Assembly (NCBI GenBank): GCA_031430645.1
Contig: JANPBY010000112.1
Location: forward strand, 1 to 59,278
Source: JANPBY01 sp031430645
Lineage (GTDB): Bacteria; Actinomycetota; Actinomycetes; DATJPE01
DNA: 59,278 bases
Reading direction: 5' to 3'
Below, in pieces: positions 1 through 9,121 of this stretch. Made by a program: the position numbers and the translations under genes. Below the pieces are notes generated by a model. The model worked only from the letters and a program-made list of their open reading frames with translations, did not search any database and had not been told where the DNA came from. Positions within the stretch are counted from its first letter, which is position 1; each line of letters starts with the position of its first letter.

Positions 1-506
1 CTTTCCCTGCGCTCGTGCAGCCCATGAAGATGGCTGCTGGCACTCTCACTCGTAGACTCAGGAGTATCTGAACTTGGCCTTCACTCGGCGCCGATTCACA
101 CTGCAGCTATTGAACTCTGCGGCGATCGCTTCACCTGCCCCGAAGCGATGAAACCAGTCAACCACCGCCCACCGACAGTCCCCACAATGCGCGGCCGCGC
201 GAGCACCTGACGGAGCGAAGTAAGCTCAGCGTGATCCCACGGGCGAGTGCGCGAGTCGAACACCCCCGAGCAGGATCCGGCGTCAGGCAGCGGCGGCGCC
301 AGCCCCCTGGCCGCCTTGTCTCAGCTGTCGCTTCACGGCTCTTGTCTCGTCTCTTGGCCTGTCGCGCAAAGCCAGCGGCCCTGCGCTCTGCTTCAAGCCT
401 GCCGGCAACCGTCGAACCGACGCGCCAGATTGCCGCATGGCGCGATCGCATTCGTCGGCCGCCCTTTCACGCTCGACGCGGCCCCTTTCGCGCCTGACCT
501 TCGCCC
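1..506. other. No recognisable gene
   Basis: Both strands were read and no open frame here has a recognisable domain, a convincing ribosome binding site or actinobacterial codon use over a useful length. Short overlapping frames on both strands are arginine- and proline-rich, as expected of random GC-rich DNA. The first 150 bases look slightly less GC-rich than the rest. The stretch ends at the stop codon of the secreted protein on the minus strand, so part of it may be that gene's 3' region. Confidence 0.5.
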
Positions 507-974
507 TCAGTCCTGACCGGACCGGCCCCGGTTGGCGTGCTTGGCCTTGTGCTCCTTGTGCGCCTTGGCACGCTTTGTGCGGTCATCGCTCGTGGCGGTG
601 TCGCCTGAGGCTTCACTGTCCGATCCGGGGTCATCGGTCGGTTCCGCGGTTGGATCGCCTGCCTTACCGCAGTCGGTGTGCGCGGCCTCTGAGACTGCCG
701 CCCCGTGACCTGGCCCCGACGCAGCGGTGTGCGCCACCCAGGACACGTACTCGCCATGGCTGGCCGCCCCCGCGCACACCTCCTCGGCCGTGGCGTCTCC
801 AGGTGCAGCCGATTCGCTGGGGTCCGCTGACTCGCTCGGGTCCGCTGACTCGGAGGGTGCGGCCGACTCGGTGGGGTCCGGCAGTGAAGAACCTTCTAGG
901 GCGAAGGCCGTGCCACCGACCGCGAGCACCGATGCAACCGCGAGCGGCAACGACTTGATCAGTAGGGCACGCAT
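507..974 (-). CDS. Secreted serine/proline-rich hypothetical protein
   Basis: A 155-residue protein of unknown function. Residues 1-26 look like a Sec signal peptide: a basic N-terminus, a hydrophobic run (LPLAVASVLAVGGTAFA) and a likely cleavage after AFA. A low-complexity stretch follows at about residues 30-58 with near-tandem copies of SESADP, then a central part with two cysteines (about 67 and 101) that could form a disulfide outside the cell, then a highly charged Lys/His/Arg tail. The ATG is preceded by a strong purine-rich site (GGGGAGGA) about 7 nt upstream. No family is recognised. The acidic, serine-rich linker and basic tail resemble small exported or wall-associated actinobacterial proteins, but that is only a compositional comparison. 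Confidence 0.6.
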   Translation of the reverse strand: MRALLIKSLPLAVASVLAVGGTAFALEGSSLPDPTESAAPSESADPSESADPSESAAPGDATAEEVCAGAASHGEYVSWVAHTAASGPGHGAAVSEAAHTDCGKAGDPTAEPTDDPGSDSEASGDTATSDDRTKRAKAHKEHKAKHANRGRSGQD

Positions 975-1234
975 GGTCTCGTCCTCCCCAGACTCTGGAC
1001 CCCTAGAACACCACGCAAGCCGGCCGGTTGGCTACGGAGGTGCACCAAGTTCACTCTTCTGCAGCACGGGGATGCCATCGGCGATCGGCGCCGTAGGGGT
1101 ACCGGCTAGCCGTGGATGGCTCGCAGCGACGACCTCAACGCCGCGTCCCTAGGCGCGCCCACGCTTAGGTGCGGATATGGACTCAGTCCCTGCAAGTAGC
1201 CGGCCTTCGGCGAACTTCCGTCACCCGAAACGGC

Positions 1235-2482
1235 TCAGGCGTTGCCGCGGGCGAGGGCGATGAGGCGGTCGAGGACCTTTGGTCCGCCGGCGGCGATGCC
1301 GTCGTGCTGGTACTCGTTGGTGATCCACGGGCGAAGTCCCCGGATCCGGCGTGCGGTGTCCTCGGAGTAGGCGCGCGGCACGTACATGTCGTCGACGTAG
1401 ATCGCCGCCGCGCACGGCACCTCGTTGGCGGCGAGGACCTCGGCGTCGTACAGCCGTGGCCACGGTCGGGCTGCGAGCAGGTGCGCGGTCTCGCGGAAGG
1501 GCGCAAGCCCGGCCATATCGTCGAACATCCACGGGTAGATGTGCTCGCCCGTGAGCAGCGTCGGGTCACCGGCGTAGGTGTCCGGCAGCCCGCGCTCGGC
1601 TGCCCATTCGGTGGTGATCCCCGAGGCGTAGCAGGACTCATGGATCACGGCGTACAACGGGTTGCGGGCGAACTCGGTCGCGCGCTCCACGTCATGCAGG
1701 AATGCCGAGCTCGTCGGTGGCAGCTCGAGGATGTGGTGCAACCGTTCGGCTCCCGGTCCCATGCCCAGGAGGATCCCGAGCTGGCGGAGGCGTGCGTGCG
1801 TGAGCCGGTCGCCGCTGGGAAGCCGGATGTCGTCGGAGGCGATAAGAGCCGCCAGCGCGGCCATCCGATCGCGGTCCTCCGGGTAGCGCTCGTAGAAGCC
1901 GGCCGTCTTCTCAGCGGCCGCGCGATAGGTCTCGCGGTAGACCTCGTCGATCCCTGCGTCCAGCGGCGGCAGTCCACCGGTGACGAACGCCTCGCGCAGC
2001 GACTCGGGGTGTGCCGAGAGGTAGGCCACCGAGCAGAAGCCGCCGAAGCTCTGCCCAAGGATCGACCACTGGTCCACGTCGAGCGCGACCCGGAAGCACT
2101 CAGCGTCACTAACGATCGCGTCCGCGCGGTAGTGGGCCAGACGATCCGCTAGCGCTGCCGGGGTCGAATCGAGCGCGTCTCGGACGCCGATTGGCGTCGA
2201 GCGGCCCATGCCGCGCTGGTCGAGCAGGAGCACGCGGTAGTCCGCCAGCGCACGAGTCAGCCACTCCGGGTTGGCTACCGAGTCCGGGCGTGGTCCTTCG
2301 AAGCCGGGACCGCCCTGGAAGAAGACCAGCCACGGCTGAGCGTCCGACGCCTTGTCCACCGCCACGACTGCACGCGCGAATACTTCGATCTGCTCATCGT
2401 CCGGCGCCGCGTGATCCAACGGCACCGACAGTGCGTGCTCGGTAACGACCAAGCCGGGTTGACGGAAGGTGCGCGACTCCAT
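1235..2482 (-). CDS. Alpha/beta hydrolase, proline iminopeptidase-like (S33)
   Basis: A 415-residue alpha/beta hydrolase of the prolyl aminopeptidase (S33) group, which releases N-terminal proline or acts on related esters and amides. Visible signatures are the oxyanion-hole motif GGPG at 57-60, DQRGMGRS at about 88-95 and the nucleophile elbow GQSFGG with Ser145. A late YQHDG supplies a candidate catalytic histidine and an upstream YVDDMYVP the acid, both near the C-terminus. There is no signal peptide, so it is probably cytoplasmic. The ATG has a good site (GAGGAGG) 4 nt upstream. The gene diverges from the TPP-enzyme operon, with about 257 nt between the two starts. The family assignment is firm; the substrate cannot be read from sequence. 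Confidence 0.88.
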   Translation of the reverse strand: MESRTFRQPGLVVTEHALSVPLDHAAPDDEQIEVFARAVVAVDKASDAQPWLVFFQGGPGFEGPRPDSVANPEWLTRALADYRVLLLDQRGMGRSTPIGVRDALDSTPAALADRLAHYRADAIVSDAECFRVALDVDQWSILGQSFGGFCSVAYLSAHPESLREAFVTGGLPPLDAGIDEVYRETYRAAAEKTAGFYERYPEDRDRMAALAALIASDDIRLPSGDRLTHARLRQLGILLGMGPGAERLHHILELPPTSSAFLHDVERATEFARNPLYAVIHESCYASGITTEWAAERGLPDTYAGDPTLLTGEHIYPWMFDDMAGLAPFRETAHLLAARPWPRLYDAEVLAANEVPCAAAIYVDDMYVPRAYSEDTARRIRGLRPWITNEYQHDGIAAGGPKVLDRLIALARGNA

Positions 2483-2661
2483 GACGCCTCCTCGTGACGG
2501 TACGACGCAGAAGCCGGAAGGCTGTTCCGTCCCACCGTCGGTCGTCGATGCTCAGCCAAGCATGGCAGCGGGCGGCCTGCCGCGAGCAGACCTCGTGCCC
2601 GCGTTGGGACGTCGAATCGGTCGGTGGCGTTGATCCTCACCCGTTTGCGACTTCGGCCCGC

Positions 2662-2694
2662 CCCCAACCGGAGCCCCAACCGGAGCCCCAACCG
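2662..2694. repeat. Short tandem repeat (12-bp unit CCGGAGCCCCAA)
   Basis: Two perfect copies of the 12-base unit CCGGAGCCCCAA follow each other, with partial units on both sides. The tract lies in the intergenic stretch upstream of the TPP enzyme. If translated in that frame it would give a Pro-Gln-Pro-Glu run, one reason to prefer the later GTG start. Confidence 0.7.
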
Positions 2695-2739
2695 ATGCCC
2701 TTTGCCACTCCACCTACCCTCAAGGGCCAAGATGGTTCC

Positions 2740-4389
2740 GTGGAACCAAGACCCCCGGACGAAACCACTGCCGCGAGAATCCTCGACCTCCTAGGGACAA
2801 CAGGAGTCAAGACGAGCTTCGGCCTTCCGGGAGTCCACAACCTCCCGTTCTGGCGAGCCGCACCCCGACCGGGCCGGCCCCGCATCTTGCCCGTGAGACA
2901 CGAGCAGACGACGGTCTACGCCGCCGACGGCCTGGCCCGAGCCACGGGCAATCTCGGCGTCGCCCTGACTACGACCGGCCCTGGCGCGGCCAATGCCGTC
3001 GCCGCATTTGGCGAGGCTTCAAGCGTCCACTCCCCCGTCCTTCTCGTAGCGAGCGAGGTCCCGCTTCGGGTCAGACGAGCCGGCATCGGCCGCGGCGCCC
3101 TGCACGAAATGCCGGACCAGAGCGCATTGTTCGCCCCGCTGGCCAAGGCCGTCTTCAGCGCCAGCACCCCAGATGAAGCCGTGGCGATGGCGGCCGACGC
3201 AGTTATCGTCGCCCGTGCTGCTCCGGCAGGTCCGGTCTATCTCGGCATCCCTGCCGATGTGCTCGCAGGAGCCGCGGCTGAAGGGCCATCGGTGCGCGAA
3301 CCAGGGCGTACGACTCCCGACCTGCGCGCAGTTGAGGCCGCGGCGGGGCTCCTCGGGAGCGCTGCCCGAGTCGTGATCTGGGCCGGGGGCGGCTGCGTCG
3401 CGTCCGGCGCAGAGCAAGCCGTGACCGACCTCGCTTGGCGCCTCGGCGCACCGGTGGTCACGACGTACGCCGCCCGGGGGCTGCTCGGCGTCGACCACCC
3501 GCTGCTCGTCGACGCACCACCGCACGAACCCCTCGTGTCGGCACTGATCGCCGAGGCCGACCTCCTGCTGGTCATCGGCAGCCAGCTCGACGGGATGACC
3601 ACCCGCAACTGGGCGATGCCGCGACCGCCCCTGCTCCTGCGCGTAGACATCGACGAGCGAACCCCTCAGCAGGGATGGCCGCCGGACGGGGTCGTTGTCG
3701 GTGACGCCGCGCTGGTTTGCGACGCCCTGGCCACGCGCGTGGCTCCGCGTGAGCCCTGGGCGGACCAGGTATTCCGGATCCGGCACTCGATCCGAGCCGA
3801 GGAAGCCGCGGACCTCAAGACTGCTGAGGCGGCAGCCTTCCTGGAGTCGATCGAGCACGGCTGGCCGGCGGGCGGAGACATCGTTTGTGACATGGCCGTG
3901 GCGGGCTACTGGGTCGGTGGCTATGCCGGACAACCAAGGAGCCGGCGGCTGCAATACCCCGTCGGGTGGGGCACGTTGGGCTACGCCCTACCCGCTGCGG
4001 TCGGCGCCTCCGCCGGTTCCGGGCGGGCGACCCTCGTGGTCGCAGGTGACGGCGGCGTGCCCTTCGCGTTAGGGGAGCTAGCGACCCTCGTCCAAGAGAA
4101 CCTCCCGGTCACCGTGCTCGTCATCGATGACGGCGGCTACGGCATGCTCCGCTACGACCAGTTGGTCGCCGGTGACCCCGAACGAGGCGTCGACCTCCAA
4201 GGGCCGGATTGGGTGGCGCTGGCCCACGCCTTCGGGCTGGCCGCGTCCGAGGTCGAGTCGGTCGGAGAGCCCCTTCGCGAGGCGCTGGCCGTCTCCGCGG
4301 ACCGGGCCGGCCCCTCGTTGCTGCACGTACGCGCCCGCCTTCACCCACCGCGCACGACGTCGCCCCGGTGGAACGAGCCGGCTCCATAA
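2740..4389 (+). CDS. TPP-dependent acetolactate synthase-like enzyme
   Basis: A thiamine-diphosphate enzyme of the acetolactate synthase / benzoylformate decarboxylase superfamily, about 549 residues from the GTG at 2740. The N-terminal Pyr domain carries the catalytic glutamate (RHEQTT, about Glu55) and the TTGPGAANA loop. A central Rossmann-like domain follows. The C-terminal PP domain has the Mg/TPP motif starting GDGGVPFALGE near residue 436 and ending in the DDGGYGM segment. True biosynthetic IlvB is usually longer and paired with IlvN; no small subunit is adjacent, so it is probably a catabolic or specialised paralogue. The frame is open back to 2494, but homology starts at about 2740 and the upstream part is a proline-rich repeat tract, so the GTG is preferred (an ATG at 2695 is possible). 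It leads an operon with two S51-like genes. Confidence 0.85.
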   Translation: MEPRPPDETTAARILDLLGTTGVKTSFGLPGVHNLPFWRAAPRPGRPRILPVRHEQTTVYAADGLARATGNLGVALTTTGPGAANAVAAFGEASSVHSPVLLVASEVPLRVRRAGIGRGALHEMPDQSALFAPLAKAVFSASTPDEAVAMAADAVIVARAAPAGPVYLGIPADVLAGAAAEGPSVREPGRTTPDLRAVEAAAGLLGSAARVVIWAGGGCVASGAEQAVTDLAWRLGAPVVTTYAARGLLGVDHPLLVDAPPHEPLVSALIAEADLLLVIGSQLDGMTTRNWAMPRPPLLLRVDIDERTPQQGWPPDGVVVGDAALVCDALATRVAPREPWADQVFRIRHSIRAEEAADLKTAEAAAFLESIEHGWPAGGDIVCDMAVAGYWVGGYAGQPRSRRLQYPVGWGTLGYALPAAVGASAGSGRATLVVAGDGGVPFALGELATLVQENLPVTVLVIDDGGYGMLRYDQLVAGDPERGVDLQGPDWVALAHAFGLAASEVESVGEPLREALAVSADRAGPSLLHVRARLHPPRTTSPRWNEPAP

Positions 4390-4433
4390 CGGCGGGAATC
4401 GCGCCCAGCCCCCGAATCGACGACGATAGGCAG

Positions 4434-5630
4434 ATGCCGCTGCCTAGAGTGCTCGTCATCCTGGGCTCCGGGGAGACCAGCCCGATCATGGTCACCCCCC
4501 ACCAACAAGTCTTCGCGAGCCTCGGCGCAGATGTTGCTGCGGTCACCCTCGATTCGCCGTACGGCTTCCAGGAGAACGCCGACGAGCTGACCGAGCGCGT
4601 GCGCTCCTTCTTCCAGGACTCGGTGGGGCGGCCGGTGTCACCGGTGCGGTTCCGATCGCGCGCCGAGGCCGACGCCGACCCTCTGACACACGCAACCGAG
4701 ATGGCTCGCCTGATGGCCGCGCGCTGGGTCTTTGCGGGACCGGGCAGCCCTTCCTACGCCTTGCGCCAGTGGGCCGGCTCCCCCGTCCCAGCCGCCTTGG
4801 ATGCCCGACTCGCGGAGGGCGGCGAGGGCGGAGCCGTCGTCTTCGCCTCCGCAGCAGCTTTGACTCTTGGTCTGGTGACCGTGCCGGTCTATGAGATCTA
4901 CAAGGTCGGCGCGGACCCGGACTGGCTCGACGGCCTCGACGTCCTCGGTCGAGCGACCGGCTTGCGGGCGGCGGTGATCCCGCACTTCGACAACACCGAG
5001 GGCGGCACCCACGACACCCGCTTCTGCTATCTCGGCGAGCGCCGGCTCGAGATCCTCGAAGCCCACATGCCAACGGACGCCTTCGTGCTGGGCATCGACG
5101 AACACACCGGTTTCATTCTCGACCTCGACTCGGGTGAGTGCCGCGTCGTGGGCCGAGGGTCCCTGACCGTTCGGGTCGCGGGCACCTCGTGGAGCTCACC
5201 GGCGGGGTCGACCGTCACGCTCGACGAACTCGCCGAGCGGGGTCGGTCCACGCGCATCACCGCTATCCCGGCCAGCTCGAACGGGGAGGACGGGGTGCCG
5301 GACGCGGCATCGGTAGACGCAGCGCTGGCGGTGGGAGACGTACGAGGTGCGGTGGCCGCCCTGCTGACCCTCGAGGCGCGTGCGACCTCGGAGGCAGACC
5401 GTGAATCCGTACGTGCCTGCGTCGCCCGGCTGGGCGCCTATGCCGCGGACGCTCCCGTCGACCGTGCCGCCGAGGTCGGGCCCTATCTCGACCTTCTCCT
5501 CGAGCTGCGGGCATCGGCCCGCGCTGACAAGCGTTTCGCCGACGCCGACGCCGTGCGCGACCGACTCGACGCACTCGGCGTCGAAGTGCGCGACACCCCG
5601 GACGGGGCGCACTGGGAGCTCCGCTCATGA
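4434..5630 (+). CDS. S51-like (class I glutamine amidotransferase-like) protein fused to CysRS-type tail
   Basis: A 398-residue two-part protein. About residues 1-240 form a Rossmann-like domain of the peptidase E / cyanophycinase (S51) type: VLVILGSGETS at the start, FAGPGSPSYALR, VVFASAAAL at the place of the usual GxSAG elbow (Ser kept, flanking glycines changed), and VIPHFDN. The last ~45 residues (LLLELRASARADKRFADAD, then VRDRLDALGVEVRDTPDG) closely match the C-terminal helical tail of cysteinyl-tRNA synthetase; no catalytic synthetase domain is present. The ATG at 4434 lies 44 nt after the TPP-enzyme stop, and the gene ends in an ATGA overlap with the next, so co-translation is likely. 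Hydrolytic activity is uncertain because of the altered elbow. The role of the tail is unknown; binding tRNA or a thiol adduct is speculation. Confidence 0.78.
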   Translation: MPLPRVLVILGSGETSPIMVTPHQQVFASLGADVAAVTLDSPYGFQENADELTERVRSFFQDSVGRPVSPVRFRSRAEADADPLTHATEMARLMAARWVFAGPGSPSYALRQWAGSPVPAALDARLAEGGEGGAVVFASAAALTLGLVTVPVYEIYKVGADPDWLDGLDVLGRATGLRAAVIPHFDNTEGGTHDTRFCYLGERRLEILEAHMPTDAFVLGIDEHTGFILDLDSGECRVVGRGSLTVRVAGTSWSSPAGSTVTLDELAERGRSTRITAIPASSNGEDGVPDAASVDAALAVGDVRGAVAALLTLEARATSEADRESVRACVARLGAYAADAPVDRAAEVGPYLDLLLELRASARADKRFADADAVRDRLDALGVEVRDTPDGAHWELRS

Positions 5631-6334
5631 CCGGGCCACTGGCTCTGGTCGGGTCCGGCGAGTACCTCCCCGTCATGCAGCCGATCGAGGCCCTGCTGCT
5701 CGAAGGACGAGCGCCCCGCTATGTGCAGCTCGCCACGGCGGCAGCACCCGAGGGCGACGAGAGTCTGACCCGCTGGCACAGCCTGGGTCGCGCTCAGGCC
5801 GAGCGGCTCGGCGTCGAGCAGGTGGTCGTCGATGTCCGAGTGGCCGCAGACGCTGATGACCCAGAGCTGGCGGCACTTGTCGAGGGGGCCGGCCTGGTCT
5901 ATCTCTCCGGCGGGAGTCCGCCGTACCTCGCGCAAACCCTGCGAGGAACGGCCGTCTGGGCAGCCGTCGAGCGGGTCTGGCGCGACGGTGCAGCGCTGGC
6001 CGGCTGCAGTGCTGGAGCCATGGCGATCACGGGTTGGGTCCCAGCTATGCGCGACCTCGGGCGACACCCTGACCCCGGGCTAGGCCTCCTGCCGCACGTG
6101 CGGGTGATCCCGCATTTCGACCGGATGCTCGGCTGGGTCCCCGACATCCTCACCCGCGCTTTGCTGCGCGCGCCGGAGGGCGTGATGGTGCTCGGGATCG
6201 ACGAGGACACAGCGCTGGTCGGTGGTCCCGAGGAGTGGGTCGTGCATGGACGTCAATCCGTGTGGGTGCTTGGGGACGGACATCGCCAGGAGTACGCCGC
6301 CGGCGCGGAGCTGATCACTCCGCTGCTCCCCTGA
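5627..6334 (+). CDS. S51-like / type 1 glutamine amidotransferase-like protein
   Basis: A 235-residue protein with the fold of peptidase E and cyanophycinase (family S51), hydrolases that use a serine to cut Asp-linked or beta-aspartyl bonds. The nucleophile elbow is canonical (AGCSAGAMAI, Ser about 127), preceded by LVYLSGGSPPYL and followed by VIPHFDRM and the VLGIDEDTAL segment, which also appear in the neighbouring upstream protein. The two are therefore paralogues, this one with the intact active-site motif and no extra tail. Its ATG overlaps the upstream stop by 4 nt and has GGGAG about 7 nt upstream. It is the last gene of the operon and converges on ppdK. The substrate is unknown. Confidence 0.82.
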   Translation: MTGPLALVGSGEYLPVMQPIEALLLEGRAPRYVQLATAAAPEGDESLTRWHSLGRAQAERLGVEQVVVDVRVAADADDPELAALVEGAGLVYLSGGSPPYLAQTLRGTAVWAAVERVWRDGAALAGCSAGAMAITGWVPAMRDLGRHPDPGLGLLPHVRVIPHFDRMLGWVPDILTRALLRAPEGVMVLGIDEDTALVGGPEEWVVHGRQSVWVLGDGHRQEYAAGAELITPLLP

Positions 6335-6356
6335 CGTACCTCGAATTGAGCAGTCG

Positions 6357-9047
6357 CTAGGGGGACGCGAGGGCGGCGCGTCCAGCCTCGAGACGGGCGA
6401 TCGGCACCCGAAACGGCGAGCAGGAGACATAGTCCAGCCCGGAATTGTGGAAGAAGTGAATGGACTCGGGGTCACCTCCGTGCTCCCCACAGACGCCCAG
6501 GTGTAGGTCGGGGCGGGTCTTGCGCCCTTGCTCAACAGCGATCTTGACGAGAACACCAACACCATCGACATCGAGGCTCTCAAACGGGGACACGGTGAAG
6601 ACGCCCTTGTCGAGATAGCTCGCGAAGAACGCTGCTTCGACATCGTCGCGCGAGAATCCCCAGGTGGTCTGGGTGAGGTCGTTGGTGCCGAAGGAGAAGA
6701 ACTCCGCCACCTCAGCGATCCGATAGGCCGTGAGGGCTGCCCGCGGAAGCTCGATCATGGTCCCGACCGGAATAGTCAGCGAGACGCCCTCCCGTGCCGC
6801 AATCTCCGCAACGATGCCGTCGGTCTCATCGCGAACCAGGTGCAGCTCCATCACCGAACCAACCAGCGGCACCATGATCTCCACCTTGGGATTGCCGCCA
6901 GCTTTGATCCGCTCGACCGCGGCCTCGGCGATCGCCCTCACCTGCAACGCGAACAGACCTGGCACGACGAGCCCGAGACGCACTCCGCGCAACCCGAGCA
7001 TCGGGTTGGTCTCGTGCAGTCGCTCGACTTCTGCGAGCAACCGCAGATCGACCTGCTCTGGTGCGCCGCGTTCCTCGGCGACTGCGACCCGCACCATGAG
7101 ATCGGCGCGGTCAGGCAGGAACTCGTGGAGCGGAGGATCGAGCAGCCGGATGGTGGTGGGCAGACCATCCATCACTTCGAGCAGCTCGAGGAAGTCCTGA
7201 CGCTGAAGGGGCAGCAACGCCGCCAACGCTGCATCCCTCGCTTCGCCCGGGCCAGTGAGAATCACCCGCTCGATGAGCACCCGGCGGTCGCCCAGGAACA
7301 TGTGCTCGGTTCGGCACAGCCCCACTCCTTGCGCCCCAAGATGACGAGCGCGGCCGGCGTCAGCCGCAGTATCGGCATTGGCGCGTACCCGCAGGCGTCG
7401 CACAGAGTCTGCATGCTTCAACAACCGGTCGACAGCGCTGACCAGCTCAGTGGTCTCGAAGTCAGCGCTCGCCATCGCGGCGGCGAGCCCGTGCTCGAGA
7501 TACAACGCGACCGGTGACGGGACCACGGGCATCGAACCGAGGAAGACCTCGCCGGTGGACCCGTCGATCGAGATCACGTCGCCCTCGACGAACGAAACCC
7601 CACCGGCGACCGCCGTACGGGTCGCAACATCCACCTCAAGGTCTTCTGCACCGCACACGCAGGTCTTGCCCATACCGCGAGCCACGACTGCAGCGTGTGA
7701 GGTCTTCCCGCCCCGGCTGGTCAAGATGCCGGCAGCAGCGATCATCCCTTCCAGGTCATCAGGGTTGGTCTCCCTCCTGACCAGCACCACTTGCTCGCCA
7801 CGGGCCGCCCACTCGACCGCAGTCGCCGGGTCGAACACCGCTGAACCGACTGCGGCACCGGGCGACGCAGCCATCCCTCGGGTGAGCAGCCGGCGTTCGG
7901 TCGAGGCATCAAACTGCGGGAACATCAGCTGCGCGAGCTGCGCGCCGGTGACGCGGACCAGGGCCTCGTCCAGGGTGACCAGGTGCTCGTCGACCAGTTG
8001 CGTCGCGATCCGAAACGCCGCGGCGGCCGTGCGCTTGCCGACGCGCGTCTGCAGCATCCACAGCTTGCCGCGCTCAACAGTGAACTCGATGTCGCACAGG
8101 TCGCGGTAGTGCGTCTCGAGTCGGCGCATGACCGCGCGAAGCTCGGCGTAGGACGCCGGATCCAGTTCGGCGAAGTCATCCAGCGACAACGTGTTGCGGA
8201 TCCCCGCGACCACATCCTCGCCTTGAGCATTCGACAGGTAGTCGCCATAGACACCGGGTTGGCCAGTCGCCGGGTCGCGGGTGAAGCACACACCGGTCCC
8301 CGAGGTCGGACCGAGGTTGCCGAACACCATCGTGCAGACGTTCACCGCAGTCCCCAGGTCGTGCGGGATGCGCTCACGCCGGCGATACAGCCGCGCGCGA
8401 TCGGTGTTCCAGGAGTCAAAGACCGCACGCACCGCCAGGTCGAGCTGCTCGCGGGGGTCCTGGGGAAACGCCCGTCCCGAGTGTTCGCGAACGATCTGCT
8501 GGTACGTCGTCACGAGCTGCTCGAGGTCGTCAGCGTCGAGGTCAACGTCGCTGCTCACGCCCTTGGCTTCCTTCGCCTCGTCCAACGCCGACGCGAAGAG
8601 CGCACCGTCGATGTCCAGGACCGTCTTGCCGAACATCTGCACAAGCCGGCGGTAGGAGTCCCACGCGAACCGCGCGTCCCCCGACACGGCCGCCAGGCCG
8701 CGCACCGACGCGTCATTGAGTCCGACGTTGAGGACCGTCTCCATCATTCCGGGCATCGAGAACTTCGCCCCCGAACGCACGCTGACCAGCAGGGGGTCCA
8801 CCGGGGCGCCCAGCCGGCGACCCACCGCGTCCTCGAGCCTGCGCAAAGCCCCGGTGACCTGGACCCGGAGCTCTGCCGGCTCCTCCCCACGCTGCAGATA
8901 GGTACGGCAGGCTTCGGTCGTCACGGTGAAGCCCGGAGGCACTGGCAAACCGAGCCGCGTCATCTCCGCGAGGTTCGCGCCTTTGCCCCCTAGGAGATCC
9001 TTCTGGTCCTTGTCACCCTCAGCGAAGTCATAGACGTAGCGAGCCAC
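6357..9047 (-). CDS. ppdK: Pyruvate, phosphate dikinase
   Basis: An 896-residue pyruvate phosphate dikinase, interconverting pyruvate + ATP + Pi and PEP + AMP + PPi in the cytoplasm. Domains in order: N-terminal ATP-grasp (LLGGKGANLAEM; SVRSGAKFSMPGMMETVLNVGL), the phosphohistidine swivel domain with GGKTSHAAVVARGMGK (His near residue 450), and a C-terminal PEP/pyruvate TIM barrel with GTNDLTQTTWGF and the catalytic GVCGEHGG (Cys near 852). The length is normal for the family. The frame is open to 9104, but the first conserved residues (RYVYDFAEGD) follow a GTG at 9047 with AGAGGA about 10 nt upstream, so that start is used. It diverges from chrA and converges with the S51-like operon. Confidence 0.96.
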   Translation of the reverse strand: MARYVYDFAEGDKDQKDLLGGKGANLAEMTRLGLPVPPGFTVTTEACRTYLQRGEEPAELRVQVTGALRRLEDAVGRRLGAPVDPLLVSVRSGAKFSMPGMMETVLNVGLNDASVRGLAAVSGDARFAWDSYRRLVQMFGKTVLDIDGALFASALDEAKEAKGVSSDVDLDADDLEQLVTTYQQIVREHSGRAFPQDPREQLDLAVRAVFDSWNTDRARLYRRRERIPHDLGTAVNVCTMVFGNLGPTSGTGVCFTRDPATGQPGVYGDYLSNAQGEDVVAGIRNTLSLDDFAELDPASYAELRAVMRRLETHYRDLCDIEFTVERGKLWMLQTRVGKRTAAAAFRIATQLVDEHLVTLDEALVRVTGAQLAQLMFPQFDASTERRLLTRGMAASPGAAVGSAVFDPATAVEWAARGEQVVLVRRETNPDDLEGMIAAAGILTSRGGKTSHAAVVARGMGKTCVCGAEDLEVDVATRTAVAGGVSFVEGDVISIDGSTGEVFLGSMPVVPSPVALYLEHGLAAAMASADFETTELVSAVDRLLKHADSVRRLRVRANADTAADAGRARHLGAQGVGLCRTEHMFLGDRRVLIERVILTGPGEARDAALAALLPLQRQDFLELLEVMDGLPTTIRLLDPPLHEFLPDRADLMVRVAVAEERGAPEQVDLRLLAEVERLHETNPMLGLRGVRLGLVVPGLFALQVRAIAEAAVERIKAGGNPKVEIMVPLVGSVMELHLVRDETDGIVAEIAAREGVSLTIPVGTMIELPRAALTAYRIAEVAEFFSFGTNDLTQTTWGFSRDDVEAAFFASYLDKGVFTVSPFESLDVDGVGVLVKIAVEQGRKTRPDLHLGVCGEHGGDPESIHFFHNSGLDYVSCSPFRVPIARLEAGRAALASP

Positions 9048-9108
9048 AGCAGCGGGTCCTCTCAGGCGGCCAAGGTGCCCACGGTAGCGACGCGTCAGCA
9101 GCAAACCC

Positions 9109-9114
9109 TAGCCT
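9109..9114 (+). promoter_or_regulatory. -10 element (TAGCCT) of leaderless chrA
   Basis: TAGCCT lies exactly 7 nt before the GTG start of chrA and no Shine-Dalgarno sequence is present, which fits transcription starting at or next to the start codon. Confidence 0.6.
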
Positions 9115-9121
9115 CGGACCT

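Noticed and set aside
240..300. tRNA-like T-loop sequence (GTCGAAC on one strand)
   Set aside because: No matching acceptor or anticodon stems could be folded around it.
1169..2152. Long plus-strand frame opposite the hydrolase gene
   Set aside because: It is antisense to a gene with clear catalytic motifs, and its product has no recognisable domain; such frames are common in GC-rich DNA.
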